Positions 35,691 through 44,006 of a DNA stretch of 64,000 nucleotides are shown here, piece after piece; within the stretch, counting starts at the first letter, position 1, and each line of letters begins with the position of its first letter. Both the position numbers and the translations under genes were made by a program. Below the pieces are notes generated by a model. That model saw only the letters and a program-made list of their open reading frames with translations, did no database searches and was not told the DNA's origin. This DNA comes from BM506 sp031581485 (GTDB lineage Bacteria > Desulfobacterota > Desulfobulbia > Desulfobulbales > SURF-16), in contig JAVLBA010000001.1 in NCBI GenBank assembly GCA_031581485.1, positions 1-64,000 of the forward strand, given 5' to 3'.

Positions 35691-36444
35691 TACCATTGTT
35701 GCACAGAAAAAACGTGAGGTGGCGGCCCTGAAGAAGCGTGGCATCAGGCCTCCGGGCGAGGTGGACCCGCCCCGCGGTTTCCAGCAGGCCCTCACCTCCT
35801 ATGCCGGCATCGCCCTCATTGCCGAGGCCAAGAAGGCCTCTCCTTCCAAGGGCGTGATCTGCGAGGATTTCAGGCCGGTGGAGATCGCCAGGCGCTATGA
35901 GGCCGGCGGGGCCCAGTGTTTGTCGGTACTCACGGATGAGAATTTTTTTCAGGGTCATCTTGATTATCTCTCCCAGGTGCGTAAGGCCGTGGGGCTGCCG
36001 GTGCTGCGCAAGGATTTCACCATTGACCAGGTGCAGATCCAAGAGGCCCGGGCCCACGGTGCCGATGCCATTCTCCTCATTGCCGCCATCCTGAGCCAGA
36101 ACCAGATGGCGGAGTTCCTGGCTTTAGCCCAAGAGCTTGGCATGGACGTGCTGGTGGAGGTCCATAACGAGAGGGAGCTGGAGAGGGCCCTGGCCATCAA
36201 CAGCCCCTTGATCGGCATCAATAACCGCAACCTCAATGACTTCAGCGTCGATCTGGGCACCACCCTGCGCCTCAAAAAAGAGATTCCTGCCCACATTCCG
36301 GTGGTGAGTGAATCGGGCATCCGGGATGGGGATGATATCAGACGACTTGCTGAGCATGATATCTGCGCGGTGCTGGTGGGAGAGTCCCTGATGCGCGCCG
36401 GTGGCCGGGATGTTTTTCTGCGCGAATTGATGGGGCGAAGCTGA
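35680..36444 (+). CDS. trpC: Indole-3-glycerol phosphate synthase
   Basis: TrpC closes the indole ring. The protein has 254 residues with a TIM-barrel fold: IAEAKKASPSKG (catalytic Lys), LSVLTDENFFQG, VLRKDFTID, LVEVHNEREL, GINNRNL, and SESGI. It begins inside the end of trpD and is separate from trpF. Confidence 0.96.
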   Translation: MILDTIVAQKKREVAALKKRGIRPPGEVDPPRGFQQALTSYAGIALIAEAKKASPSKGVICEDFRPVEIARRYEAGGAQCLSVLTDENFFQGHLDYLSQVRKAVGLPVLRKDFTIDQVQIQEARAHGADAILLIAAILSQNQMAEFLALAQELGMDVLVEVHNERELERALAINSPLIGINNRNLNDFSVDLGTTLRLKKEIPAHIPVVSESGIRDGDDIRRLAEHDICAVLVGESLMRAGGRDVFLRELMGRS

Positions 36445-36557
36445 ATTTGCGCTAAAACGGTGGCAGCAGGATAGTGGCTGGCCCGTTAATCCAAGGCGCG
36501 GCCTTGGCCGGGCGTCTTGCCGCTTGCATGAGATTACCTAATGAAGGAGGAGGGCCA

Positions 36558-37199
36558 ATGGTTGGTCGAACACGGGTTAAGATCTGTGGCATGACAGACC
36601 CTTTTGAGGTTGAAAAGGCGGTTGCCGCCGGGGTTGATGCCTTGGGATTTATTTTTGTGCCGCAGAGCCCTCGGGCCATAGATCATGAAAGGGCCCGGGA
36701 AATTATCGCGGATCTGCCGCCCTTTGTTGATGCGGTGGGTGTCTTCCTGAACGAAGATCCTGAGGTGGTGGGCGAGATCGTTAATTTCTGCGGACTCACC
36801 GTGGTGCAGCTCCATGGTCAGGAGCCGCCCGACTATTGCCAGATGATGCCCTGCCGGGTGATCAAGGCCTTCCAGGCCAGGGCAGGCATGGGGCCTGATG
36901 TGCTTGAGCCTTATGCTGAGGTGGTTGGGGCCTTTCTGCTGGATACCTATCACCCGGAAATGGCAGGGGGCACCGGTCTCTCCTTTGACTGGAGCCTGGT
37001 GGAGAATCTCATGCCCGGCAGGCCCCTTATCCTGGCCGGCGGTCTCAATGTCGACAATGTGCGTGCCGCCATCGATCAGGTCCACCCCTTTGCCGTGGAT
37101 GTCAATTCCGGTATTGAGGTGAGTCCCGGCCGCAAAGATCCCGAGAAGATTGCCGCCCTCCTGCAGCAGGTGGCCCGGGCCGATAATCGCTGCCTCTAA
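36558..37199 (+). CDS. trpF: Phosphoribosylanthranilate isomerase
   Basis: TrpF isomerises phosphoribosylanthranilate. The protein has 213 residues from the ATG at 36558, which follows AAGGAGGAGGG; an upstream frame of 28 codons is ignored for that reason. VKICGMTDPFEVEKAVAAGVDALGFIF opens the barrel, VVQLHGQE and AGGLNVDNV follow, and VDVNSGIEVSPGRKDPEKI ends it. It is last before a strong terminator, so trpB and trpA must lie elsewhere. Confidence 0.95.
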   Translation: MVGRTRVKICGMTDPFEVEKAVAAGVDALGFIFVPQSPRAIDHERAREIIADLPPFVDAVGVFLNEDPEVVGEIVNFCGLTVVQLHGQEPPDYCQMMPCRVIKAFQARAGMGPDVLEPYAEVVGAFLLDTYHPEMAGGTGLSFDWSLVENLMPGRPLILAGGLNVDNVRAAIDQVHPFAVDVNSGIEVSPGRKDPEKIAALLQQVARADNRCL

Positions 37200-37211
37200 C
37201 ATCTGTATTGC

Positions 37212-37254
37212 AAAAAAAAGGCCGCCTCCCTGCAGGGAGGCGGCCTTTTTTTTT
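37212..37254. terminator. Strong bidirectional terminator between trpF and htrA
   Basis: Eight A, a perfect 26-nt palindrome with half-site GGCCGCCTCCCTG, and nine T. It serves the convergent trpF and htrA transcripts. Confidence 0.92.
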
Positions 37255-37277
37255 GCAGACCTTCTGCAGGTCAGACT

Positions 37278-38747
37278 CTATTTGGTCTTGAGCACCACAT
37301 AGCGACTGCTGGCGCCGCGCTGGACCAGGAGGAGGATTCTCTGGTCGGCCTTGCTCTGGGCCAGCAGCCTGGCAAAGGTCTCCATGTCCGTGACCTGAAT
37401 CTGGTTGATTTCGGTGATGACATCGCCGCGCCTGAGGCCGGCCAGGGCTGCTGGGCTGCCGCCTTCAACACTGGTAACCAGCACGCCGGTGGCCTGTTCC
37501 ATCTGCAGGGACTCGGCCAGTTCCGGAGTCAATTCCTGAACCGTCATACCCAGGGTGGCGGTCTTTTCCTCTGCCTCCTCGCTGGCAGCGGTCTCGGTTT
37601 CGAGTTTGCCGATGGTGACGGTGACACTCTTTTTCTTACCCTTTCTAAACAAGGTGACCTCGGCCTTTTCTCCTACCGGTGTCTGGGATACCAGGGTGGG
37701 GAGCATGGTCATCTCTGCAATCTCTTTATCTTTATAGCGGATGATAATATCGCCCTGCTGGATACCGGCCTTGGCGGCTGGACTCCCCTCTTCCACCTGG
37801 CCCACCAGGGCGCCGTAGGGCCGCTCCAGGCCAAACTGGTCGGCAATGTCCTGGTTCACGGGCTGGATGCGGACGCCGAGCCACCCTCGGGTCACGGTGC
37901 CGCTCTCGCGGAGCTGGGCCATGACATTTTGGGCCATATTGATGGGGATGGCAAAGCCCAGGCCGATATTGCCGCCGGAACGGGAATAGATGGCGCTGTT
38001 GATGCCCACCATCTCGCCGTCAAGATTAAACAAGGGGCCGCCGGAATTACCGGGATTGATGGAGGCGTCGGTCTGGATGAAATTGTCGTAGGCGCCGCCC
38101 CCTAAGGTCCGGCCCTTGCCGCTGACAATACCGGCCGTCACGGTCTGTTCAAAGCCAAAGGGATTGCCGATGGCCACCACCCAGTCACCGACGCGCAGGG
38201 TGTCGGAATTGCCCATTTTGACAAAGGGCAGCTTGCCTTCAGGTTCGATCTTGATGAGGGCCAGATCCGTCATCTTGTCGCGACCGATGATCTTGGCGTC
38301 ATACTCCTTACGGTTGGCAAAACGGATATGGATCTCATCGGCATTTTCAATCACATGGTTGTTGGTCAGGATATAGCCGTCTGCCGAGGTGATAACCCCG
38401 GAGCCGAGGCTGGTCCGCGTTTGGGTACGCGGTTGGCCGTTGCCATGGGGGCTGGGCTGACCATTGCCCTTGGGGTGGGGGCGCCCGAAAAAATATTCAA
38501 AAAGATCAGGGAGCTCGTCTGGGGCGCCCTTAAAGTCAAAGGGATGGAGGGGAGGGGCCTTCACCGTCTGGGTGGTGTAGATGTTGACTACGGTGTCGCC
38601 ATGGGTCTCAACCAGATCGGCAAAACTTGCCGGCCGGCCGGCCTGGGCCGAGTTGACCAGGCTGCCCGTCAAAAGGAAAAAGAGGGCCAGAAAAAGGGCC
38701 GGGGAAAAACGAGGAGCCGGTAGGGTGTGGGATAGGGAAGTACGCAT
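37278..38747 (-). CDS. DegP/HtrA-type periplasmic serine protease
   Basis: The protein has 489 residues. A signal peptide covers about 1-37. The trypsin-like domain shows the triad in TNNHVIENAD (His), DLALIKIE (Asp) and NPGNSGGPLFN (Ser). Two PDZ domains follow (GWLGVRIQPVNQDIA and LGMTVQELTPELAESL). The linker after residue 75 has Gly/His/Pro-rich repeats (HPKGNGQPSPHGNGQP). It degrades or refolds damaged envelope proteins. A candidate ECF promoter stands upstream, and an ECF sigma/anti-sigma pair lies next on the same strand. Confidence 0.95.
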   Translation of the reverse strand: MRTSLSHTLPAPRFSPALFLALFFLLTGSLVNSAQAGRPASFADLVETHGDTVVNIYTTQTVKAPPLHPFDFKGAPDELPDLFEYFFGRPHPKGNGQPSPHGNGQPRTQTRTSLGSGVITSADGYILTNNHVIENADEIHIRFANRKEYDAKIIGRDKMTDLALIKIEPEGKLPFVKMGNSDTLRVGDWVVAIGNPFGFEQTVTAGIVSGKGRTLGGGAYDNFIQTDASINPGNSGGPLFNLDGEMVGINSAIYSRSGGNIGLGFAIPINMAQNVMAQLRESGTVTRGWLGVRIQPVNQDIADQFGLERPYGALVGQVEEGSPAAKAGIQQGDIIIRYKDKEIAEMTMLPTLVSQTPVGEKAEVTLFRKGKKKSVTVTIGKLETETAASEEAEEKTATLGMTVQELTPELAESLQMEQATGVLVTSVEGGSPAALAGLRRGDVITEINQIQVTDMETFARLLAQSKADQRILLLVQRGASSRYVVLKTK

Positions 38748-38807
38748 GTCTCTGAGGCCTCTTTGCTAGGGGGTTATGGAAGAAAAGATGATCCTTGCTT
38801 ATCAGAT

Positions 38808-38836
38808 TTATGACAGGGGAAAAAAGAAAAAGTTCT
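38808..38836 (-). promoter_or_regulatory. Candidate ECF-sigma promoter of the htrA gene
   Basis: On the minus strand GAACTT (38835-38830), a 15-nt pyrimidine-rich spacer and GTCATAA (38814-38808) resemble the RpoE-class pattern GGAACTT-N15/16-GTC. It lies about 60 nt before the protease start. HtrA genes are typical RpoE targets, and a sigma/anti-sigma pair is adjacent. Confidence 0.4.
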
Positions 38837-38991
38837 TTCGTTTCCAGGCGTAATAATGCTTTCAGGGGTTTTTTGCAGAGAGCCCCTTTTTCTTCAGTCT
38901 ATAGGGATTGTCAGGAATGTCAAACAGGCATGGCAGAAATAAAGGAGGAGCTGGTGCCAGGTGAAACCTGGTGCCTCATTATCCAGTTTTT

Positions 38992-39873
38992 TTACTGAAA
39001 AGCCACTGCCACCGTCATAAGCCGTGAAGGGGCATTTTTGCCGAGACGGGCAAGGACGTGGGGATTGATGCGGGGTTTGGCCGGGCCGAAGAGATCCTGG
39101 AAGCTGCTGATCTGGCTGCAGGGCAGGGTGACAAGCAGGGCATTGCCGCTGATCTGGGTCTGCCAGTTGCTGTTGCCGGTCAGTTGGCTCAGCAGGGTAT
39201 GTTGTTGGGCCGGGGAACTTGCATGGACAGTAACCACCAGATCAGGTGCAAGAGACTTGAGCTGGGAAAGGGATGGATGCAGAAACGAAGCGGGGGCCTG
39301 GGAGGGGGGGCCGCGGGGATCAAGAAGGGGATAGTGAGCGCTGCCGGGGGCGCTCTGATTTACAGGGGTAAATTGGATGCCGGGCTGCCGCAGGGGGGCG
39401 GGCTCCGGACGAGTATTCTGGGCCAGATAGGGGATGCCTGGATAATAGTCGCTCTCTTGCTGGTCAACAGCCATGGCCTGGACGATGTTCTTGTCAAGGC
39501 TGCTTTTTTCGGCCAGGTTCTGGTCAGTGGCCACGGGGGAGAGTTGGAGAACAGCGGCACTGATCACTCCCACCGCCAGGGTGGCCAGGGCAGTGGTGGC
39601 GGTGAGTTTGTGGAGGCGCATGAATGAAAGCCAGCCCTTCAGTTTGGCAAAGGGTTCAGGAGAGAGCTTTTCATTAATGCCGACGAGGAAATCGGCGTCA
39701 ACCCTCTGGACCGGAAAGCTGTGCAGGGTGTGTATTGTTTGCTGGAAAAGCTGCCATTCCGCAGCGCACTCTGAGCAGGCTGCCAGATGTTCTTTAAGGT
39801 TGCGCGCCTGGTTGAGGGGAATGGCGGCATCAATAAAATCGGAGAATTGGTTTTGGCAGTCAGGGCAATTCAT
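38992..39873 (-). CDS. Zinc-finger anti-sigma factor
   Basis: The protein has 293 residues. An anti-sigma zinc domain opens it: CPDCQNQF at the N-terminus and HLAACSECAAEW at 29-40 give the His-x3-Cys-x2-Cys pattern. One membrane segment lies at about 92-112 (ATTALATLAVGVISAAVLQL). The periplasmic part has a proline-rich linker and a C-terminal domain of unknown fold. It should hold the adjacent ECF sigma factor at the membrane until an envelope signal releases it. It lies about 80 nt after the sigma gene. Confidence 0.82.
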   Translation of the reverse strand: MNCPDCQNQFSDFIDAAIPLNQARNLKEHLAACSECAAEWQLFQQTIHTLHSFPVQRVDADFLVGINEKLSPEPFAKLKGWLSFMRLHKLTATTALATLAVGVISAAVLQLSPVATDQNLAEKSSLDKNIVQAMAVDQQESDYYPGIPYLAQNTRPEPAPLRQPGIQFTPVNQSAPGSAHYPLLDPRGPPSQAPASFLHPSLSQLKSLAPDLVVTVHASSPAQQHTLLSQLTGNSNWQTQISGNALLVTLPCSQISSFQDLFGPAKPRINPHVLARLGKNAPSRLMTVAVAFQ

Positions 39874-39956
39874 AAGAATTTATGGGCTGAGTTTTTCTTT
39901 TTCCCCGGGGCAGAGAAATCCTGCCGTTAATAATGGGGGGCCTGTTTGGTTTTCTA

Positions 39957-40610
39957 TCAGAGCTGTGGATAGATACGCTTTAATTTATTTTTCAAGCTGG
40001 TCCGGGCCCGGCTTAATTTCGATTTCACGGTGCCCAGGGGAATATCTAAAATCTCACTGATCTCTTCATAGGCCATGCCCTGGAGATCCCGGAGCAGGAG
40101 GATCTCTTTTTCCGACTCGTTCATGGTGGCGATGGTGTCCCGAACAAGTTGGATGGTCCGCTGTTGTTGAAGCTCCTTCTCAGGGGATTCACCCCCTGTA
40201 AGCTGCAGGGATGAGTTGTCGTCATCCAACGAGGTATTGCTGAAATAACCGCTTCTTTTAAGCCGCTTATAGCGGTTGCGGCAATGGTTGAGTCCTATCT
40301 GGTAAAGCCAGGCGCCGAATTTGGTGTCATCGCGCAGCTTTGTCAGGGCCTTGTAGGCGGTGACAAAGATATCCTGGGCCAGATCTTTGGCCTCTTCTTC
40401 ATTCTTTACGTAATTAAAGGCCAGGTTGTATATCCGGTTTTGGTAGAGCAGCACCAGCCGGTTAAAGGCCTGTTTGTCTCCCTGCAGCACCGCCCGGACA
40501 AGGATGGTCGTCTCATCCGGGGTATCCTCGGTGTCCTCGCCTTTGCCTGCAGCAGGAGCGCTGAAGGCGGCGATACATAAAAGAGGAGCAAGAAGAAAAA
40601 AAAGTTCCAT
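39957..40610 (-). CDS. ECF-type RNA polymerase sigma factor with hydrophobic N-terminus
   Basis: The protein has 217 residues from the ATG at 40610. Region 2 (QAFNRLVLLYQNRIYNLAFNYVKNEEEAKDLAQDIFVTAYKAL) and region 4 (EKEILLLRDLQGMAYEEISEILDIPLGTVKSKLSRAR) are clear. Odd: the first 20 residues (MELFFLLAPLLCIAAFSAPAAG) are hydrophobic and look like a signal peptide. No ATG, GTG or TTG occurs between them and region 2, so the extension seems real unless a rarer start codon is used. The frame is open to 40727. The anti-sigma gene follows. Confidence 0.85.
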   Translation of the reverse strand: MELFFLLAPLLCIAAFSAPAAGKGEDTEDTPDETTILVRAVLQGDKQAFNRLVLLYQNRIYNLAFNYVKNEEEAKDLAQDIFVTAYKALTKLRDDTKFGAWLYQIGLNHCRNRYKRLKRSGYFSNTSLDDDNSSLQLTGGESPEKELQQQRTIQLVRDTIATMNESEKEILLLRDLQGMAYEEISEILDIPLGTVKSKLSRARTSLKNKLKRIYPQL

Positions 40611-40974
40611 AAAAAAATTGGCGGGAAATAAAAAAAATTGATTGTGAAATAAGAGAGATGGCGTGGTTTGACGGCAAGGGTTTTTCCCCTCACCAACACA
40701 GGAGACTCTTGTAAAAGGACCATGCAAAAGTATTAATCTTTACCTACAGCATGAAGTTAATACAATAAAAGAAAAAAAAATGATAGGAAAAGCCGAGGGC
40801 AACCGGCCGCATCCTTCTCCCGTACGGAGCCAAAAAGGCAGGGGGCAAAAGGGAAACAATTGGAGTTTTCAGGGAAACTCTGGCAAGGTGCGGGTATCTT
40901 TTCAGCACCAGCTCTTGGGCCGGGCGGAGAGATTTTTTTCATGGTCCCCCCCTCAAGTTTTGCGGAGAAAAAAT
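40611..40974. other. Divergent intergenic region
   Basis: About 365 nt between the sigma factor gene and the hypothetical gene at 40975. It is A-rich on the plus strand near 40590-40660 and 40760-40785. No reading frame with family resemblance, hairpin or convincing promoter was recognised. Confidence 0.5.
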
Positions 40975-41340
40975 ATGGAAGCCCTTGTCCAGGAATTAAA
41001 GAAAATAGTCCGTTTCAAGCCCACCACGGAGATCGGTGATCTGGTGCTGGTGGTAGCAAAACAACCAGACTCCCTGGTCTACGCCCTGGTCACCGGTTTT
41101 GAACGTGACCAGGGAAAACGTGACGAGTGGTGGCATGTCTCGCTGCAGATTCTCAGTGTGCCGCCTCAAAAGGTGACCTGGACCCTGCGGACCTCCCAGT
41201 TTACCGGCCAGGAGATCTTCACCATGGGCGGCGAAAAACGTTTTGTGGCAGCGGTTGATTTTGATACCGATGCCCTTGTGCCGCCCCCCTCCAAGAGCAA
41301 GGAGAAGGGGGGCAAATCTTCCTTGCGGCTGGTTAAATGA
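40975..41340 (+). CDS. Hypothetical protein, 121 residues
   Basis: No family was recognised. The protein begins MEALVQELKKIVRFKP from the ATG at 40975, which has GCGGAG 9 nt upstream; the frame is open 65 codons further up but without supporting features. It is soluble, with a beta-rich middle (LVLVVAKQPDSLVYALVTGFERD, WWHVSLQILSVPPQKVTWTLRTSQF) and a basic Lys/Ser/Gly-rich end. It precedes the enzyme I-like gene by 95 nt. Confidence 0.7.
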   Translation: MEALVQELKKIVRFKPTTEIGDLVLVVAKQPDSLVYALVTGFERDQGKRDEWWHVSLQILSVPPQKVTWTLRTSQFTGQEIFTMGGEKRFVAAVDFDTDALVPPPSKSKEKGGKSSLRLVK

Positions 41341-41435
41341 GGCTCTGCCCCATGGCAGGCCCGCTGCTTTCGGGCAATCGCCGCTATGATTTGTAAAAGG
41401 GGGGCTGCGGCCCCTTGCCGTGCACTTTGAAAATT

Positions 41436-42911
41436 ATGAAAAAAAACCAGATCCCGCCCACATCCAGGCAGCTGCAAGGCCTTGCCGCCTCCCCTGGCCT
41501 TGCCATGGGCCGGGCCCTTGTTCTGGTCAATCCCCACGCCAGAGGAGCCCGCCGATCGGGGGCCCCGCCAGAGATGGACGGCGGCAGCCTTCCTCAGGAT
41601 GAACCGGTTATTCTGGTGGGGCATGATTTCCCGCCCCAGGATGTGCTGGCCATGGACCGGCAGCTGGTGCGCGGTTTCGTCATGGAGCTGGGCGGGGTCA
41701 CCGGTCACAGCGCCATTGTGGCCAGGAGCGTGGGGATCCCGGCGGTGATGGGCTGCCTGGGCATCTGCCAGCAGGTGGTCAGTGGCGATTTCCTGGTGGT
41801 GGACGGCAGCCGGGGCCGGGTGGTGGTCAATCCTGACAGCAAGGAGTTGGCAGCCTATGAGAAGCTGCAGCAACAGATGCTGCAGGATAGCCGCCAGACT
41901 AATCTTTTCGCCCATCTGCCGGCCGAGACCAGAGAGGGCAGAAAAATGGCCATTGAGGCCAATATCCAGACCCTTGAGGAGATTGAGCTGGCCCTGCAGC
42001 ATGGCGCTGCCGGGATCGGGCTTTTCCGTTCTGAATTTTATTATCTCACCCCGGAAGGCCCCCCCTCTGAGGAGCTGCTGCTGGCTATTTATGAACATCT
42101 CCTGACCAGCATGAGCCCCATGCCGGTGACGGTGCGCACCCTTGATCTGGGCGGCGGCAAAGAGGTGGAGGGGCACCAAATCCACCAGGAAAAAAATCCT
42201 GCCCTGGGCCTTAAGGCCATCCGTCTCGCTCTCCGTGAGCCGCAGCTTTTCAAGACCCAGCTCCGCGCCCTGTTGAGGGCGGCCGGCTTTGGCACCCTGC
42301 GCCTCATCTTTCCCATGATCACCTCCCTGGAGGAGCTCCTTGCCGCCAAGGAGATGGTGACCCGGGTGCGAAAGGAGCTGCGGAGCCAGGGGCTGCCCGC
42401 AGGTGATGATGTGGAGATCGGCATGCTGGTGGCGGTGCCCGGGGTGGTGGCCCTTGCCGATCGCCTGGCCCGGGAGGTTGATTTCTTCAGCATCGCTACC
42501 AATGATCTTGTTCAGCATCTCCTGGCCGTGGACCGCGATAATCACCAGGTGGCCTCTCTCTACAACCCCCTGCATCCCATGGTGCTCCGCATGATTGCCC
42601 AGGTGGTGAAGGCAGGTCATGATGCCGGCATTGAGGTGCATCTCTGCGGGGAGATGGCCGCAGACCCCCACCTGCTGCCGCTTCTCCTTGGTCTGGGGCT
42701 GGATGGCCTCAGTATGTCTCCCCCGGCCATGCCGGCCATCAAGCAGATGGTGCGCAAGAGCCACTGCCGGCAGGCCGAGGCGCTGGCCGCGGATCTTTTG
42801 GCCTGCGCTTCTCCTGCAGCCATTCAGACCAGGCTTGCCGACCATCACGCTACCTCTTATCATGACCAAAGAGCGGGCGATTGCGGGCTGGCCCAAAAGG
42901 GGGAGCAATGA
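41436..42911 (+). CDS. PEP-phosphotransferase enzyme I-like protein lacking the HPr-binding domain
   Basis: The protein has 491 residues against about 570 for PtsI. After GLAASPGLAMG the roughly 100-residue helical HPr-binding insert is missing and the phosphohistidine domain follows directly (GGVTGHSAIVARS, His91). The PEP-binding barrel is complete: GLFRSEFYYL, PVTVRTLDLGG, FSIATNDLVQHLLAVDR and HLCGEMAADP with the catalytic Cys near 404. The protein should autophosphorylate from PEP, but its partner is unknown; no HPr or EIIA gene lies nearby. The ATG at 41436 is preferred over a TTG seven codons upstream. thiL overlaps its stop by four bases. Confidence 0.82.
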   Translation: MKKNQIPPTSRQLQGLAASPGLAMGRALVLVNPHARGARRSGAPPEMDGGSLPQDEPVILVGHDFPPQDVLAMDRQLVRGFVMELGGVTGHSAIVARSVGIPAVMGCLGICQQVVSGDFLVVDGSRGRVVVNPDSKELAAYEKLQQQMLQDSRQTNLFAHLPAETREGRKMAIEANIQTLEEIELALQHGAAGIGLFRSEFYYLTPEGPPSEELLLAIYEHLLTSMSPMPVTVRTLDLGGGKEVEGHQIHQEKNPALGLKAIRLALREPQLFKTQLRALLRAAGFGTLRLIFPMITSLEELLAAKEMVTRVRKELRSQGLPAGDDVEIGMLVAVPGVVALADRLAREVDFFSIATNDLVQHLLAVDRDNHQVASLYNPLHPMVLRMIAQVVKAGHDAGIEVHLCGEMAADPHLLPLLLGLGLDGLSMSPPAMPAIKQMVRKSHCRQAEALAADLLACASPAAIQTRLADHHATSYHDQRAGDCGLAQKGEQ

Positions 42912-43894
42912 GCAGTTCAGAGCTGGCATTTATCAAAGGGGTGGCATCCCTGGCAGCGGCTCCGGTTCCCGGCCTGGTTATGGGCATTGGCGATGATTGC
43001 GCCGTGCTCCGCAAAAATGAGGAGCAGGTCCTGCTGGTGACCACCGATACCCTGGTCTCAGGGGTCCATTTTGACCTGCAATGGCACCCCCTCCATCTCC
43101 TTGGCCGCAAGGCCGCTGCCGTCAATCTGAGCGATATCGCCGCCATGGGCGGCAGGCCCACCTTTGCCCTGCTGTCAGCGGCCTTGAGCCCTGATCTTTC
43201 CGAACAGGGCCTGCAGGAATTTATAAACGGCTTTGTCGAGATGCTCCAGGAGCACGATGTGGCCCTGATTGGCGGGGATACGGTGACCGCGCCCTGCCCG
43301 ACCTTCACCATCACCCTCCTGGGCGAGATGGCCGGGGCTGAGGTCTGTTATCGCGCTGCCGCCCGCCAGGGGGATGAGGTGTGGGTCAGTGGTTTCCTGG
43401 GGGAGGCGGCGGCCGGTCTGGCCCTCTGCCAGGGGGGGGCAGCTGTCCCTGCCGAGTTTGCCGGCCTGGTCCAGGCCCATCTCAACCCCCAGCCCCGCCT
43501 GAGTCTGGGCCGTTTCCTGGCCGCCTCCGGTCATGTCCATGCCATGATGGATCTTTCCGACGGCCTGGCCACGGATCTGGCCCATATCTGTACGGCAAGC
43601 GGTCTGGCCGCGGAGGTTGATGGCCGGTACCTGCCTCTTTCTGCAGCCACGCAAAGGGCAGGGGAGTCTCTTTCCCATGATGCCCGCCAGTGGGCCCTCA
43701 GCGGCGGCGAAGATTATGAGCTGCTCTATACCGTGGCCCCGGGCCGCGGCGAGGCCCTGGCCCGGCAGATCAGGGAAGAATTGCATCTGCAAACAAGCTG
43801 CCTGGGGCGGATGACCGGCGGCCAGGGCCTCTTTCTGATGGAAGATGGTAAAAAACGGCTGATATCGTACCAGGGCTATGAACATCACCTCTAA
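42908..43894 (+). CDS. thiL: Thiamine-monophosphate kinase
   Basis: ThiL phosphorylates thiamine monophosphate to the active diphosphate. The protein has 328 residues. GIGDDCAVL and VTTDTLVSGVHF bind ATP and magnesium, AAVNLSDIAAMGG and LIGGDTV follow, and MDLSDGLATDLAHI and SGGEDYELLYTV close the fold. Its ATG overlaps the stop of the previous gene (ATGA). Confidence 0.95.
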   Translation: MSSSELAFIKGVASLAAAPVPGLVMGIGDDCAVLRKNEEQVLLVTTDTLVSGVHFDLQWHPLHLLGRKAAAVNLSDIAAMGGRPTFALLSAALSPDLSEQGLQEFINGFVEMLQEHDVALIGGDTVTAPCPTFTITLLGEMAGAEVCYRAAARQGDEVWVSGFLGEAAAGLALCQGGAAVPAEFAGLVQAHLNPQPRLSLGRFLAASGHVHAMMDLSDGLATDLAHICTASGLAAEVDGRYLPLSAATQRAGESLSHDARQWALSGGEDYELLYTVAPGRGEALARQIREELHLQTSCLGRMTGGQGLFLMEDGKKRLISYQGYEHHL

Positions 43895-44006
43895 TAGAGA
43901 GGCATGGGGTGCGCCGGCAAATACCCCGCAAGCAGCCGGCCTGGAGAGACGATGACCACAAGAGAAGAAGCACACGTGCTCTCTGCAGAGCAAGGAGACG
44001 CCTGGC

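Noticed and set aside
41166..42929. 587-codon minus-strand open frame
   Set aside because: It is antisense to the enzyme I-like gene; no family resemblance.
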